A stretch of DNA of 45,921 nt from Fimbriiglobus sp. (lineage in GTDB: Bacteria; Planctomycetota; Planctomycetia; Gemmatales; Gemmataceae): contig JALHQU010000018.1 in NCBI GenBank assembly GCA_022841795.1, forward strand, positions 14,497-60,417. Direction: 5' to 3'. The stretch's first letter is position 1; every line of letters begins with the position of its first letter. Positions 20,408-28,716 of the stretch are shown here, piece by piece. The notes under the pieces were generated by a model, which was given only the letters and a program-made list of their open reading frames with translations, was not told where the DNA came from and searched no databases. Made by a program: the position numbers and the translations under genes.

Positions 20408-20420
20408 GGTCCGTTCCGGG

Positions 20421-21014
20421 TCAGGTGATTAACAGCTCGGCCAGCCGGTCGCGGGCGTGCCGCAGCACCCGCTCGACCGTCCGCACCGCCCGCCCGGTGT
20501 GGGCGGCGATCTCGTCGATGGTGTGCCCGAGCATCCGCAGGGCGACCACCTGGCGGTCGGCGGCGGTCAGCCCGGCCAGGTGTTCGTCCACCGTCAGCCG
20601 CAGGTGCGTCTCGGCCGCCTCGTCCCCCCAGGCGGCGGTGCGGTCCGGGTTCTCCCCGCCGGCCGTCTGGTACACGCTCCGCTTGGCCGCCTTGTGGTGG
20701 CGGATCTGATCCCGCATCTTGTTCGCCGCCAGCACCGCCAGCAGCCGCCACAGGTCGCCGTCCGCCGGCACCTCGTACCGCCGGCTGGCGATCCGCTGGT
20801 ACATCACCCGGAACACCGACTGCACCACGTCGTCCGGGTCGAACCGGCTGGCGAAACTGGTCGGCCGACGGGCCGTCACCAGCCGGCGGATGCGGCCGGC
20901 GTACCGCTTGTACAGCGCGTCGGCCGCCGCCTGGTCGCCGTTGCGGATGTGCCGCACCAGGCTGCCGTCACTCGGCGGCGGGGCGTCCGGCAGGGGGTGC
21001 GGGCTCGCAGGCAT
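20421..21014 (-). CDS. ECF-type RNA polymerase sigma factor paired with kinase
   Basis: 197 residues. Region 2 spans about 20-95 (GDQAAADALYKRYAGRIRRLV, FDPDDVVQSVFRVMYQRI, LLAVLAANKMRDQIRHHKAAKRS); region 4 spans about 140-195 (LTAADRQVVALRMLGHTIDEIA then TGRAVRTVERVLRHARDRL, the helix-turn-helix). It lacks an adjacent anti-sigma gene; the next gene, 13 bases on, is the Ser/Thr kinase, which suggests that phosphorylation takes the place of an anti-sigma factor. This arrangement is described for Planctomycetes as ECF-STK pairs. The target promoters are unknown. Confidence 0.92.
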   Translation of the reverse strand: MPASPHPLPDAPPPSDGSLVRHIRNGDQAAADALYKRYAGRIRRLVTARRPTSFASRFDPDDVVQSVFRVMYQRIASRRYEVPADGDLWRLLAVLAANKMRDQIRHHKAAKRSVYQTAGGENPDRTAAWGDEAAETHLRLTVDEHLAGLTAADRQVVALRMLGHTIDEIAAHTGRAVRTVERVLRHARDRLAELLIT

Positions 21015-21331
21015 TCGGGCCGCCCGAACGAGACAACGGGAAAAGCCAGGGCCGTCCGCCGCGCCCGGACTCCGGAATCGTAGCTCACGCCGCCGTGGTT
21101 TGCTGTGGGAAAGAAATTGTGGTCGGGTGTTCAGTGTCGCGAAAGCGGACGGCGTGCGGCCCGGACGGAAAACTGCGGGGTGGTGTGAAGTCCGGGTGTG
21201 ATCTAGAAAAAAGTGCCCGCGGGTTGAAGGATTCTCTGGCGCCCGGCCGGTGAGAACGGCGTTCGATGGGGTGTACCCGTGGTGCGACCCGCCGCGGACA
21301 CGCCCTCGCCCCTTGCGTCACAGGTTTTGCC
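21015..21331. other. Divergent intergenic region
   Basis: 317 bases between the divergent ECF sigma gene and the matrixin gene. The stretch 21100-21210 is richer in A and T than the surroundings and the likeliest place for promoters, but I see no convincing -35/-10 pair, repeat or RNA. Confidence 0.4.
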
Positions 21332-23014
21332 ATGCCGACGACCACCCCGGCGCTCGCCGTCACTCGCCTCGAACCCCGCGACGTGCCGGCCGCCGTCGCC
21401 CTCGGCGACGGGTGGACCGACCCGGCCAGCCTGACCATCGGCTTCGCCCCGGACGGCACCCTGATCGGTCAGCCGCCGCCGAACGCCGTCGAGGTGCACA
21501 CCACCGCCACCGCCCTGTTCGGCACCCTCGGCCTGAGCGCGGTGAACGCCCTACTCTCGCCGGTCACCGGCACCGTGGACGGGCTGACCGGGTCGCTCAC
21601 CAGCGGGCCGGACTCGCGGTCGAACGCGAACACCGCGTTCGGCGGGCTGACCGGCTGGCAGCGGGAGATCCTGCGGGCGTTCCAGACGTGGGCGGCGGCC
21701 ACCAACGTGAACATCGGCCTCCGCGGCGACTCCGGGATGAACTTCGGCACCAGCGGGGCGTACCAGGGGGACTCGCGGTTCGCCGACGTCCGCATCGGCG
21801 GCACCCGGCTGGACCCGTCCGCCCTGGCGAACGCCATGATCGTCTCCCCGGACAACGGCACCTGGTCGGGCGACGTGCTGTTCAACACCGCCATCCGGTA
21901 CGCCGTCGGCGGCGGGTCCGGCGGGTACGACCTGTTCACCGTCGCCCTGCACGAGGCCGGGCACGTGTTCGGGCTGGAGCACTCGGACGACCCGCTGTCG
22001 GTCATGTCCGCCCACTACTACGGGGCGCGGACCGGCCTGTCCGCGTCCGACCTGGCGACCGTCCGCTCGTACTACGGCGGGGCGCGGCGGGCCGACACGT
22101 TCGACCGGCTGGCGGCGAATAACACCCGGTCCGCCGCCACCGGGGTGACGGTGTCCGGCAACTTCAGTCTGACCGGCGACCTGACCACCACGACCGACGC
22201 CGACTGGTACTCGTTCCGCCTGCCGGCCGGCGGCCGGTCGTTCGACGTGCGGCTGCTCACCACCGGCCTCAGCCTGCTCACCGCCCGGCTGACGGTGGTG
22301 GACGCGAGCGGGCGGGAAGTGGGCACGGCGGTGGCCACCGACCCGACCAGCGGCGACCTGCGGCTGACCGTGAACGCCGACGCCGGCGGGCAGTACTTCC
22401 TCCGCGTCACCTCCGCCTCCAGCGACGTGTTCGGCGTCGGCCGGTACAAGCTGGTCGTGTCCGGGCTGGGCGGGGAGACGACCGTGATCAACCCGGACGG
22501 CGCCGCGTCGACGAACATCGCCCCGCCGCCGGCCGACTCGCCGGTCCTCGCGGCCGGCACCCTGACGAAGTCGGTGAACCAGCACCAGTTCAGCCTCAGC
22601 CTGGCGACGAGCGGGCTGCTCGACCTGTCGGCCGAGTCCACGGCGAACGTATCGGGGGTGGAGCTGATCGTCGAGGTGTTCGACGCTAGCGGGCGGAAGG
22701 TGCTGTCGTTCACCCAGTCGGCGAACGGGCCGGCCGCGTCGAAATCGGCGTACCTGGCGGCCGGCAAGTACACGGTGCGGACGACGGCGGTGTTCCCGCT
22801 GCTGTCCCCCCGCGGGGCGAGCGTGGACTTCGTCATCCGCGGCAGCGTCGATTCCGACCCGATGGGCACGTACAAGCCGGGCACCTCGACCAGCCCGTAC
22901 TCGGGGACGGGCACCAGTTCGGGAACGGGGACGGGGACGACCGGATCGACCGGCGGCTCGCAGACGAACACCACGACCACCTCGAACACCAGCACCCGGC
23001 CGTACTCGTACTGA
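21332..23014 (+). CDS. Secreted matrixin-type zinc metalloprotease
   Basis: 560 residues. The zinc site HEAGHVFGLEH (His207, Glu208, His211, His217) is complete, and VMS about 8 residues on gives the Met-turn, as in matrixins (M10). The N-terminus TRLEPRDVPAA is a variant of the LEDR..PA opening also seen in the protein at 132-2456, implying the same export route. Two beta-sandwich domains follow, about 260-400 (DWYSFRLPAGGRSFDVRL, like the PPC domain of secreted proteases) and about 420-520. The C-terminus is a Gly/Ser/Thr-rich tail of about 50 residues. ATG 21332 is chosen so that the protein starts just before the export motif. A strong terminator follows. Confidence 0.9.
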   Translation: MPTTTPALAVTRLEPRDVPAAVALGDGWTDPASLTIGFAPDGTLIGQPPPNAVEVHTTATALFGTLGLSAVNALLSPVTGTVDGLTGSLTSGPDSRSNANTAFGGLTGWQREILRAFQTWAAATNVNIGLRGDSGMNFGTSGAYQGDSRFADVRIGGTRLDPSALANAMIVSPDNGTWSGDVLFNTAIRYAVGGGSGGYDLFTVALHEAGHVFGLEHSDDPLSVMSAHYYGARTGLSASDLATVRSYYGGARRADTFDRLAANNTRSAATGVTVSGNFSLTGDLTTTTDADWYSFRLPAGGRSFDVRLLTTGLSLLTARLTVVDASGREVGTAVATDPTSGDLRLTVNADAGGQYFLRVTSASSDVFGVGRYKLVVSGLGGETTVINPDGAASTNIAPPPADSPVLAAGTLTKSVNQHQFSLSLATSGLLDLSAESTANVSGVELIVEVFDASGRKVLSFTQSANGPAASKSAYLAAGKYTVRTTAVFPLLSPRGASVDFVIRGSVDSDPMGTYKPGTSTSPYSGTGTSSGTGTGTTGSTGGSQTNTTTTSNTSTRPYSY

Positions 23015-23036
23015 CCACGCCCGCCGCCCACCTCCG

Positions 23037-23075
23037 CAGCGCGAACCTCGGGTGAGGTTCGCGCTGTTCTCTTTT
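23037..23075 (+). terminator. Rho-independent terminator of the matrixin gene
   Basis: A perfect 13-bp stem (23037-23049 with 23054-23066) with a 4-base GGGT loop, followed by TTCTCTTTT. It lies 23 bases past the matrixin stop codon. This is the most classical terminator in the window. Confidence 0.85.
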
Positions 23076-23089
23076 CCGCCGACCGTGTC

Positions 23090-23113
23090 GTTAGCCCGAC
23101 GTGCGAGTCAGGG
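23090..23113. repeat. Half copy of palindromic repeat family A
   Basis: Matches the left arm of the family (GTTAGCCCGACGTGCGAG), with two or three changes and no right arm. A decayed copy between the matrixin terminator and the tRNA. Confidence 0.7.
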
Positions 23114-23196
23114 AAGCGGATGCGTTGCTCCCCCCGCCCGATCCGTTACAATTGGCGGAACGAACCTCCCGCCGCCGGCCGAGGTCCGTCCTACCC

Positions 23197-23269
23197 GCCC
23201 CCGTAGCTCAGGGGATAGAGCATCGGTTTCCTAAACCGAGGGTCACAGGTTCGAATCCTGTCGGGGGTA
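23197..23269 (+). tRNA. tRNA-Arg (anticodon CCT)
   Basis: 73-base cloverleaf. Acceptor stem 23197-23203 with 23262-23268 (one G-U pair at the end), D stem GCTC/GAGC, anticodon stem 23223-23227 with 23235-23239, loop TTCCTAA giving anticodon CCT at 23230-23232, 5-base variable loop, T stem ACAGG/CCTGT with loop TTCGAAT. The 3' CCA is not encoded. It reads the AGG codon. A partial copy of the 3' two thirds lies at 25827-25874. Confidence 0.95.
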
Positions 23270-23353
23270 GTCTCCTCTCGCCCTCTTATGCCACGTTTTC
23301 ATGGCTTCCGGCGTCTGGTCTTTCGGTCGGCTCGCACTGCAAGCGGGTATCCC

Positions 23354-24127
23354 CTACTCCGCCAGGACGACGACGAACTCGCCCCGCTTGCCCGCCTCGG
23401 ACACCACCACCCCGCCGGGCGGTTCCTCGGTGACGGCGAACACGGTCGGGGTGCGGACCGCCAGGGCGGGCCGGACCGGCACCACCGCCGTGCCGTCGGC
23501 GGCCACGTCGAACACCCCGCCGTCCACCGGCTCCTTGTGCGCCCGGCCGGCGTCCACGATCCACAACTGGTACTGCATGCGGGCCGGGTCGTTCGGCGTC
23601 AGCCCGGTCAGGGTGAGGACGCCCTGCTGCGTCGTGCCGTCCCACACCACGTCCCCGCCGCGGGGTTGCTTGTCCTTCGACTGGAACCGCTTCGCCCCGC
23701 GGGCCAGCAGGTCGTCCCGCTGCTCGGCCGGGGTGCGGGCGTCGGGCGGCGTTCGGCCCCAGCGATCCCAGACCAGGAACCCCGTCGCCAACAGCAGGCA
23801 AGCCGCCACCAGCCAGCCGCTCGCGGCGAGCCAACCCCGCCTCGGCCGGTCGGCTCGCTCCCGCGGGGTCGCCTTCGGGTCGAAGTGCGCCGCCGCATCC
23901 GCTTCCAGCCGCCGCATCAGGTCCGGCGACAGGGCCGGCAGCGGGCCGGCGAGGGACGCCAGGTGAACGAGCGCCGCCGCCTGGTCCAGGTCGTCCACGT
24001 CCACGTGCGGCCACTTCACCTGCAACTCGCGTAACTCCTGTTGCTCGGCGGGCGTCAGCGGCTCCGTCGCCTGCTGGGTCAACAGATCGTACAGCCGCTC
24101 GATGCTCGGCGGGGGCGGCGGGGTCAT
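23354..24127 (-). CDS. RskA-like anti-sigma factor
   Basis: 257 residues, membrane-bound. The cytoplasmic N-terminal part (residues 1-95) has the ERLYDLL...LTPAEQQELRELQ helices usual in anti-sigma domains, but no zinc-binding His/Cys motif, as in RskA. One transmembrane helix lies at about 98-120 (WLAASGWLVAACLLLATGFLVW, cited by position). The outer part resembles the RskA C-terminal domain: GVLTLTGLTPNDPARMQYQLWIVDAG, then FAVTEEPPGGV. Its ATG overlaps the sigma stop by 4 bases (ATGA), so translation is coupled. It should bind and hold the sigma factor encoded upstream until released, in known cases by proteolysis. Confidence 0.88.
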   Translation of the reverse strand: MTPPPPPSIERLYDLLTQQATEPLTPAEQQELRELQVKWPHVDVDDLDQAAALVHLASLAGPLPALSPDLMRRLEADAAAHFDPKATPRERADRPRRGWLAASGWLVAACLLLATGFLVWDRWGRTPPDARTPAEQRDDLLARGAKRFQSKDKQPRGGDVVWDGTTQQGVLTLTGLTPNDPARMQYQLWIVDAGRAHKEPVDGGVFDVAADGTAVVPVRPALAVRTPTVFAVTEEPPGGVVVSEAGKRGEFVVVLAE

Positions 24128-24801
24128 CGGGCACCTCCCCGGTTGAGTTCGCCCAGCCGCTCGCGGACGAACAGCAGCCCGCGGCGGATGTGCGTCTTCA
24201 CCGTGCCCAGCGGCAGGCCGGTGGTCTCAGCGATCTCGGGGTGGGTGGCGCCGTCGCTCACCGCCAGTAGCAGCACCCGCCGCTGGTCGGCCGGCAGTTC
24301 GGCCAGCACCGCCCGCACCGGGGTCAACTCGTCCTCCACCTCCCACGCTTGCACGGCCTCGTCCACCTGCGGGGTCAGGTCCACCAGGGGTTGTTCGGCC
24401 GGCCGGCTCCGCCGGCGGCGGTGGCGGTCGATCAGACGGCGGCGGGCGACCAGGGCGACGAACGCGAGTTCGGGCGACGCCCGCGGGTCGTACCGGCCGG
24501 CCTGCTTCCACAGCTCGATGAAGATGTCCTGCACGGCGTCGGCGGCGTCCGCCCCGCCGCCCAGCCACTTGCGGGCCAGGCCCTGCACCAGCCGGCCGTA
24601 CCGCTCCAGGCACTCCCGCACCGCCGTCGTGTCCCCGCGGGCGACGCGGGGCAGGACGGGCGGCGGGGCGGGTGGGGCGTCCGGGCGCGGTGGCGGCATA
24701 TCCGGCCTGGGGGCGGGGGCGGGGAGGTCGAACCGTTCGTCGGGTTCCGGGGGCGGGAGGAGGGCCGCCCACGTCCCGGCCGCGGTGGCCGGCACACTCA
24801 T
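24124..24801 (-). CDS. ECF RNA polymerase sigma factor (SigK-like)
   Basis: 225 residues. After a Pro-rich N-terminus of about 50 residues comes region 2 (GDTTAVRECLERYGRLVQGLA, ADAADAVQDIFIELWKQAGRY, FVALVARRRLIDRHRRR) and, from about residue 165, region 4 (LPADQRRVLLLAVSDGATHPEIAETTGLPLGTVKTHIRRGL, cited in part by position). ATG 24801 lies 2 bases past the fasciclin stop, implying coupled translation; starts inside the Pro-rich part cannot be ruled out. The 3' end overlaps the anti-sigma start by 4 bases. By its neighbours it belongs with SigK-RskA-like pairs that control fasciclin-domain proteins. Confidence 0.88.
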   Translation of the reverse strand: MSVPATAAGTWAALLPPPEPDERFDLPAPAPRPDMPPPRPDAPPAPPPVLPRVARGDTTAVRECLERYGRLVQGLARKWLGGGADAADAVQDIFIELWKQAGRYDPRASPELAFVALVARRRLIDRHRRRRSRPAEQPLVDLTPQVDEAVQAWEVEDELTPVRAVLAELPADQRRVLLLAVSDGATHPEIAETTGLPLGTVKTHIRRGLLFVRERLGELNRGGAR

Positions 24802-24803
24802 GT

Positions 24804-25739
24804 TTAGTGGCCCGGCATCAGGACGCGGTCGATCACGTGGATCACCCCGTTGTCGGCCCCCACGTCCGACCCGAACACGTTCGCCTGGTTCACCGTCACC
24901 CGCCCGCCGCTGATGCCGACCGTCACGCTGCCGCCCTGGAGGGTCTTCGCCTTCTCCGCCTTCACCAGCTCCTTCGCCGTCAGCTTGCCGGCCACCACGT
25001 GGTACTTCAGCACGCCGACCAGTTGCTTGCGGTTCTCGTCCTTCAGTAGCTTCTCGACGGTCCCCTTCGGCAGCTTGGCGAACGCGTCGTCCGTCGGGGC
25101 GAACACGGTGAACGGCCCGTCCCCGCCGAGCACGTCGGCCAGCTCGGCCGCGGTGAGGGCGGCCAGCAGCGTCTTGAACTGCCCCGCCTTCTCGGCCACC
25201 GCCGGGATGGTGTTCGCCTTCGCCTTCGCCTTCATCGGCGGCATCAGCACGCGGTCGATCACCTGCACCGACCCGTTGCTGCACGCCACATTCTGGGCGA
25301 CCACCTTCGCGTCGTTCACCCGGATCACCCCGTCGCCCTTCACCACCGTCACGCTCGCCCCGTTCACCGTCTTGTACTCGTAGGGCTGGTCGGGGGCGGC
25401 GGTGCCGAAGTCGAACCGATTCTTCCCGGCGATCACATGGTAGGCGAGGATCGACGTGAGCTTCGCCTTGTTCTCCGGCAGCAGCAGGGACTCCACCGCG
25501 CCCTTCGGCAGCTTGGCGAAGGCGTCGTCGGTCGGGGCGAACACGGTGAACGGCCCGTCCCCTTTCAGGGTGTCGTCCAGGTCGGCGGCGACGAGCAGGG
25601 AGAGCAGCGTCTTGAACTGGCCGGCGGTGGCGGCCGTCTTCACGACGTTCACCGGGCGGGACTTGGCCGCGTCGTCGGCCCAGGCAGGAGAGGCGACAGC
25701 GAACGCGAGCAGGGCGGCCAGCAGCAGGAACCGTTTCAT
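24804..25739 (-). CDS. Secreted protein with two fasciclin (FAS1) domains
   Basis: 311 residues. Signal peptide MKRFLLLAALLAFAVASPAWA, cleaved probably after AWA. Two FAS1 domains, about 33-165 and 175-310; each has the hallmark GDGPFTVFAPTDDAFAKLPKG and a YHV(I/V)AGK motif, and ends in (S/V)..VIDRVLMP. The two copies are very similar, so they arose by internal duplication. FAS1 proteins act in adhesion or surface attachment outside the cell. It is the first gene of the fasciclin-sigma-anti-sigma operon and so is a likely target of that sigma factor. Confidence 0.93.
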   Translation of the reverse strand: MKRFLLLAALLAFAVASPAWADDAAKSRPVNVVKTAATAGQFKTLLSLLVAADLDDTLKGDGPFTVFAPTDDAFAKLPKGAVESLLLPENKAKLTSILAYHVIAGKNRFDFGTAAPDQPYEYKTVNGASVTVVKGDGVIRVNDAKVVAQNVACSNGSVQVIDRVLMPPMKAKAKANTIPAVAEKAGQFKTLLAALTAAELADVLGGDGPFTVFAPTDDAFAKLPKGTVEKLLKDENRKQLVGVLKYHVVAGKLTAKELVKAEKAKTLQGGSVTVGISGGRVTVNQANVFGSDVGADNGVIHVIDRVLMPGH

Positions 25740-25750
25740 GGGACACCGGA

Positions 25751-25811
25751 CGAATGGGGGTGGGGTGGGCCTGCGAGCACCCGCCGGAGCAGGTACTCAC
25801 CCCACCATTCG
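25751..25811. repeat. Imperfect hairpin upstream of the fasciclin operon
   Basis: Outer arms 25751-25767 and 25795-25811 pair with a 3-base bulge (CGAATGG...GGGGTG); inner arms 25769-25774 and 25789-25794 pair with one G-U. It starts 12 bases before the fasciclin start codon (minus strand), so it would lie in the leader RNA or promoter. Either a regulatory hairpin or another REP-like palindrome. Confidence 0.6.
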
Positions 25812-25826
25812 CCGGCGTGCGGGACG

Positions 25827-25874
25827 CGGATTCAGAAACCGTGGATCACGGGAAGAAACCCTGTCGGGGGTAGT
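25827..25874 (+). pseudogene. Partial tRNA-Arg copy (att-like scar)
   Basis: Ungapped alignment to 23224-23271 of tRNA-Arg(CCT): 37 of 48 bases agree, and the last 15 (CCTGTCGGGGGTAGT) are identical. It covers the anticodon arm, T arm and 3' acceptor strand but not the 5' half, as expected of a tRNA 3' end copied by site-specific integration. It cannot fold into a tRNA. Confidence 0.7.
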
Positions 25875-25880
25875 TCGGCG

Positions 25881-26363
25881 TCACTTGTCCTTATCCGCCC
25901 GCACCCGCCGGTACATGATCAGGGTGTGCCCGCTGTCCGGCCTGCTGGTGAACGCGGTCGGCCGGTCCTTCTCGTTGTCGGACAGGCAGTCCACGAACAC
26001 GTCACCCTCCAACAGGTAGATGCCGTACTCCAGCTTCCCCGCCTTGCCCTTGTACGTCACCCGCTTCGGCGACTGGGTCGGGTCGATGTCGTCGATCGCC
26101 CCGCTGCCCAGGTCGGACGAGAACGTGTACTCCCGGTCCTTGAACGTCACCACCTCGCCGACCAACCGGAGTGCCGCGGCCCCCTCGGCGTCCCCGTCCT
26201 TCTGGTACGCCACGATCTCCCACTCGCCCTCCAGCTTCGCCAGGTCGGCCTTCACCAACTCCTCCTTGTTCCCCTTCGGCACCGGCGCCCCGGTGGTGGC
26301 GACGGGTAGCAAGAGCAGGGCCGCGAGGAAGGCGGTGAGGAGAACGGGGCGGCAGGTGGTCAC
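25881..26363 (-). CDS. Small secreted protein of the planctomycete LEGEW (TIGR03067) type
   Basis: 160 residues. Signal peptide TAFLAALLLLPVATTGAPVPKG; the APVPK junction is common in Gemmata secreted proteins. The mature part has KLEGEWEIVAYQKDG near residue 45, then VTFKDREYTFSS and TYKGKAGKLEYGIYLLEGDVF, matching the family of short planctomycete/verrucomicrobial proteins known as TIGR03067. Function is unknown; the fold is probably a small beta-barrel. The GTG at 26363 is chosen for the GGAGA site about 8 bases before it. The partial tRNA copy ends 6 bases past its stop. Confidence 0.85.
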   Translation of the reverse strand: MTTCRPVLLTAFLAALLLLPVATTGAPVPKGNKEELVKADLAKLEGEWEIVAYQKDGDAEGAAALRLVGEVVTFKDREYTFSSDLGSGAIDDIDPTQSPKRVTYKGKAGKLEYGIYLLEGDVFVDCLSDNEKDRPTAFTSRPDSGHTLIMYRRVRADKDK

Positions 26364-26477
26364 GGGCGTCTCCGGGCGAGTGCGTCGGACGCTTGATGGT
26401 ACCACCCCGCGGCCGCCGGGACCAGACGGCCCGCGATTCGCTGGCGGGTGCCGACCAGTCGGTTCTACCATACACAC

Positions 26478-28571
26478 ATGTCTTCCCACCCGATTCACCG
26501 CGGGCGGCCGCTGCCGCTCGGCGCCTCCCGCGCCCCGGACGGCGTCAACTTCGCCGTCCTGTCCCGGCACGCCACCACCGTCGCCCTGGTCGTGTACCCC
26601 GAGGCCGGCGGGCGGACCCCGCTGGCCGAAATCCCGCTCGACCCCCGCACCCACCGCACCGGCGACCACTGGCACGTCCGCGTCGAGGGGCTGCCGGACG
26701 TGTTCCAGTACGGCTGGCGGGTGGACGGGCCGAAGGGCGGGGACCACCGCTTCGACCCCACCCGGCTGCTGCTCGACCCGTTCGCCAACACCCTGTCGAA
26801 CGGGGCGGTGTGGGGCGGCACGTGCGAGGTGGACCCGGAGCGGACCTCCCGCCGCAGCCTGTTCACCCGCCACCACGCCTACGACTGGGCGGACGACCGG
26901 CCGGTGCGGACGCCGGCGGAGGACGGCATCGTGTACGAGCTGCACGTCCGCGGGTTCACCGTCCACCCGAGTTCGGGGGTGAAGTGCCCCGGCACGTTCC
27001 GCGGGCTGATCGAGAAGATCGACTACCTGAAGTGGCTGGGCGTGACCGCGGTGGAGCTGCTGCCGGTGTTCGAGTTCGACGAGTGCGACTGCCCGTTCGC
27101 CGACCCGAAAACCGGCGACCCGCTGGTCAACTTCTGGGGGTACAACCCGATCGGGTTCTTCGCCCCGAAGGCGTCGTTCGCCGCGTCGGCCGGCGAACAC
27201 GGGCAGGACAACGAGTTCCGCGACCTGGTGAAGGCGCTGCACGCGGCCGGCATCGAGGTCATCCTGGACGTGGTGTTCAACCACACCGGCGAGGGGGACG
27301 ACCGCGGGCGGACGTACCACCTCCGCGGGCTGGACAACGGGCTGTACTACCTGATGGACGCGGACGGCCGGTACCTGAACTATTCGGGCACCGGGAACAC
27401 GGTGAACTGCAACCACCCGGCGGTGCGGGAGCACATCCTGACGTGCCTGCGGTACTGGGTGACGGACATGCACGTGGACGGGTTCCGGTTCGACCTGGCG
27501 AGCGTGCTCGGGCGGGACCGCACCGGCAAGCTCATCCCCAACCCGCCGGCGGTGGAGATGATCTCGGACGACGGCATCCTGGCCGGCACCAAGCTGATCG
27601 CCGAGCCGTGGGACGCCGGCGGGGCATACCAGGTGGGGCGGTTCCCGTTCGGCCACCGCTGGGCGGAGTGGAACGACCGCTTCCGGGACGACGTGCGGCG
27701 GTTCTGGCGGGGCGACCCCGGGTTCGCCGCCCTGCTCGCCAGCCGGCTGGCCGGCAGCGCCGACCTGTTCGGCGGGAACGGCCGCGGCCCGCGGCACTCG
27801 CTCAACTTCGTGACCTGCCACGACGGGTTCACCCTGCACGACCTGGTGAGCTACAACGACAAGCACAACCTGGCGAACGGCGAGGGCAACCGCGACGGGC
27901 ACAACGACAACTGCTCGTGGAACAGCGGGGCGGAGGGAGAAACGACCGACCCGAAGGTGCGGACGCTGCGGGAGCGGCGGGCGAAGTCGATGGCCGCCAC
28001 CCTGCTGCTGGCCCAGGGCACGCCCATGCTGCTGGCCGGGGACGAGATGCTCCGCACCCAGCGGGGGAACAACAACGCCTGGTGCCAGGACAACGACCTG
28101 AGCTGGGTGGACTGGACGCTGAAGGACACGAACGCCGGGTTCGTGCGGTTCATGCGGGAGCTGATTTGGGTTCGGCGGAAGCACCCGGTGTTCCGGCGGA
28201 AGGACTACCTGAAGGGCGAACTCACCCCGCTGACGGCCGACGTGCGGTGGCACGGGCGGCTGCCGAACCTGCCCAACTTCGGCCCGGATTCGCGGTTCGT
28301 GGCGTACACCCTGGACGGCCGGTACCACGGGCGGGACGACCTGACCGCCGCCCCGGACAACGATTTCTACGTGGCGTTCAACGGCGGCACCGAGCCGGTG
28401 TCGGCCACCGTCCCGGCGTCCCCCACCGGCCGCCGCTGGCGGCGGCTGTTCGACACCGCCGCCGACAGCCCGGCCGACATTTTCGCGGATTCGGCCGGCC
28501 CCGTCGTGAAACCCGGCAGCGTGATAACCGTGGCCCCGTTCGCGGCGGTGGCGCTCAGGTCCGAGGCGTAA
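26478..28571 (+). CDS. glgX: Glycogen debranching enzyme (isoamylase type)
   Basis: Hydrolyses alpha-1,6 branch links in glycogen limit dextrins; cytoplasmic, 697 residues, normal for GlgX. An N-terminal CBM48 domain (about 5-100, LGASRAPDGVNFAVLS) precedes the GH13 barrel. Active-site residues are present: nucleophile Asp339 in DGFRFDLA, acid Glu376 in LIAEPWDA, and Asp449 in TCHDGFTLHD; DVVFNHT gives the second conserved region. AGDEMLRTQRGNNNAWCQDN is typical of GlgX/TreX. The ATG at 26478 fits the family start; an upstream ATG at 26448 would add ten unlikely residues. No other glycogen genes are near. Confidence 0.95.
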   Translation: MSSHPIHRGRPLPLGASRAPDGVNFAVLSRHATTVALVVYPEAGGRTPLAEIPLDPRTHRTGDHWHVRVEGLPDVFQYGWRVDGPKGGDHRFDPTRLLLDPFANTLSNGAVWGGTCEVDPERTSRRSLFTRHHAYDWADDRPVRTPAEDGIVYELHVRGFTVHPSSGVKCPGTFRGLIEKIDYLKWLGVTAVELLPVFEFDECDCPFADPKTGDPLVNFWGYNPIGFFAPKASFAASAGEHGQDNEFRDLVKALHAAGIEVILDVVFNHTGEGDDRGRTYHLRGLDNGLYYLMDADGRYLNYSGTGNTVNCNHPAVREHILTCLRYWVTDMHVDGFRFDLASVLGRDRTGKLIPNPPAVEMISDDGILAGTKLIAEPWDAGGAYQVGRFPFGHRWAEWNDRFRDDVRRFWRGDPGFAALLASRLAGSADLFGGNGRGPRHSLNFVTCHDGFTLHDLVSYNDKHNLANGEGNRDGHNDNCSWNSGAEGETTDPKVRTLRERRAKSMAATLLLAQGTPMLLAGDEMLRTQRGNNNAWCQDNDLSWVDWTLKDTNAGFVRFMRELIWVRRKHPVFRRKDYLKGELTPLTADVRWHGRLPNLPNFGPDSRFVAYTLDGRYHGRDDLTAAPDNDFYVAFNGGTEPVSATVPASPTGRRWRRLFDTAADSPADIFADSAGPVVKPGSVITVAPFAAVALRSEA

Positions 28572-28716
28572 TTCTTCACTCCAGGCGTGACCCGTTGCCG
28601 GCGGTCGGCCGCCCCCAACCCGGCCGTTCGGGCCGGAATAATTGCCCTCCGGCGGGCGTGAGCTAGGCTTGCCCGCGCGGTCGGCTCTGTCCCCGGCCCG
28701 TGCGGCGGGTGTTGCG

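Noticed and set aside
24802-25800. Upstream extension of the ECF sigma factor to 558 residues
   Set aside because: The added part is an out-of-frame reading of the fasciclin gene.
23270-25874. Complete integrative element between tRNA-Arg and its partial copy
   Set aside because: No integrase, excisionase or phage gene lies within; only an att-like scar can be supported.
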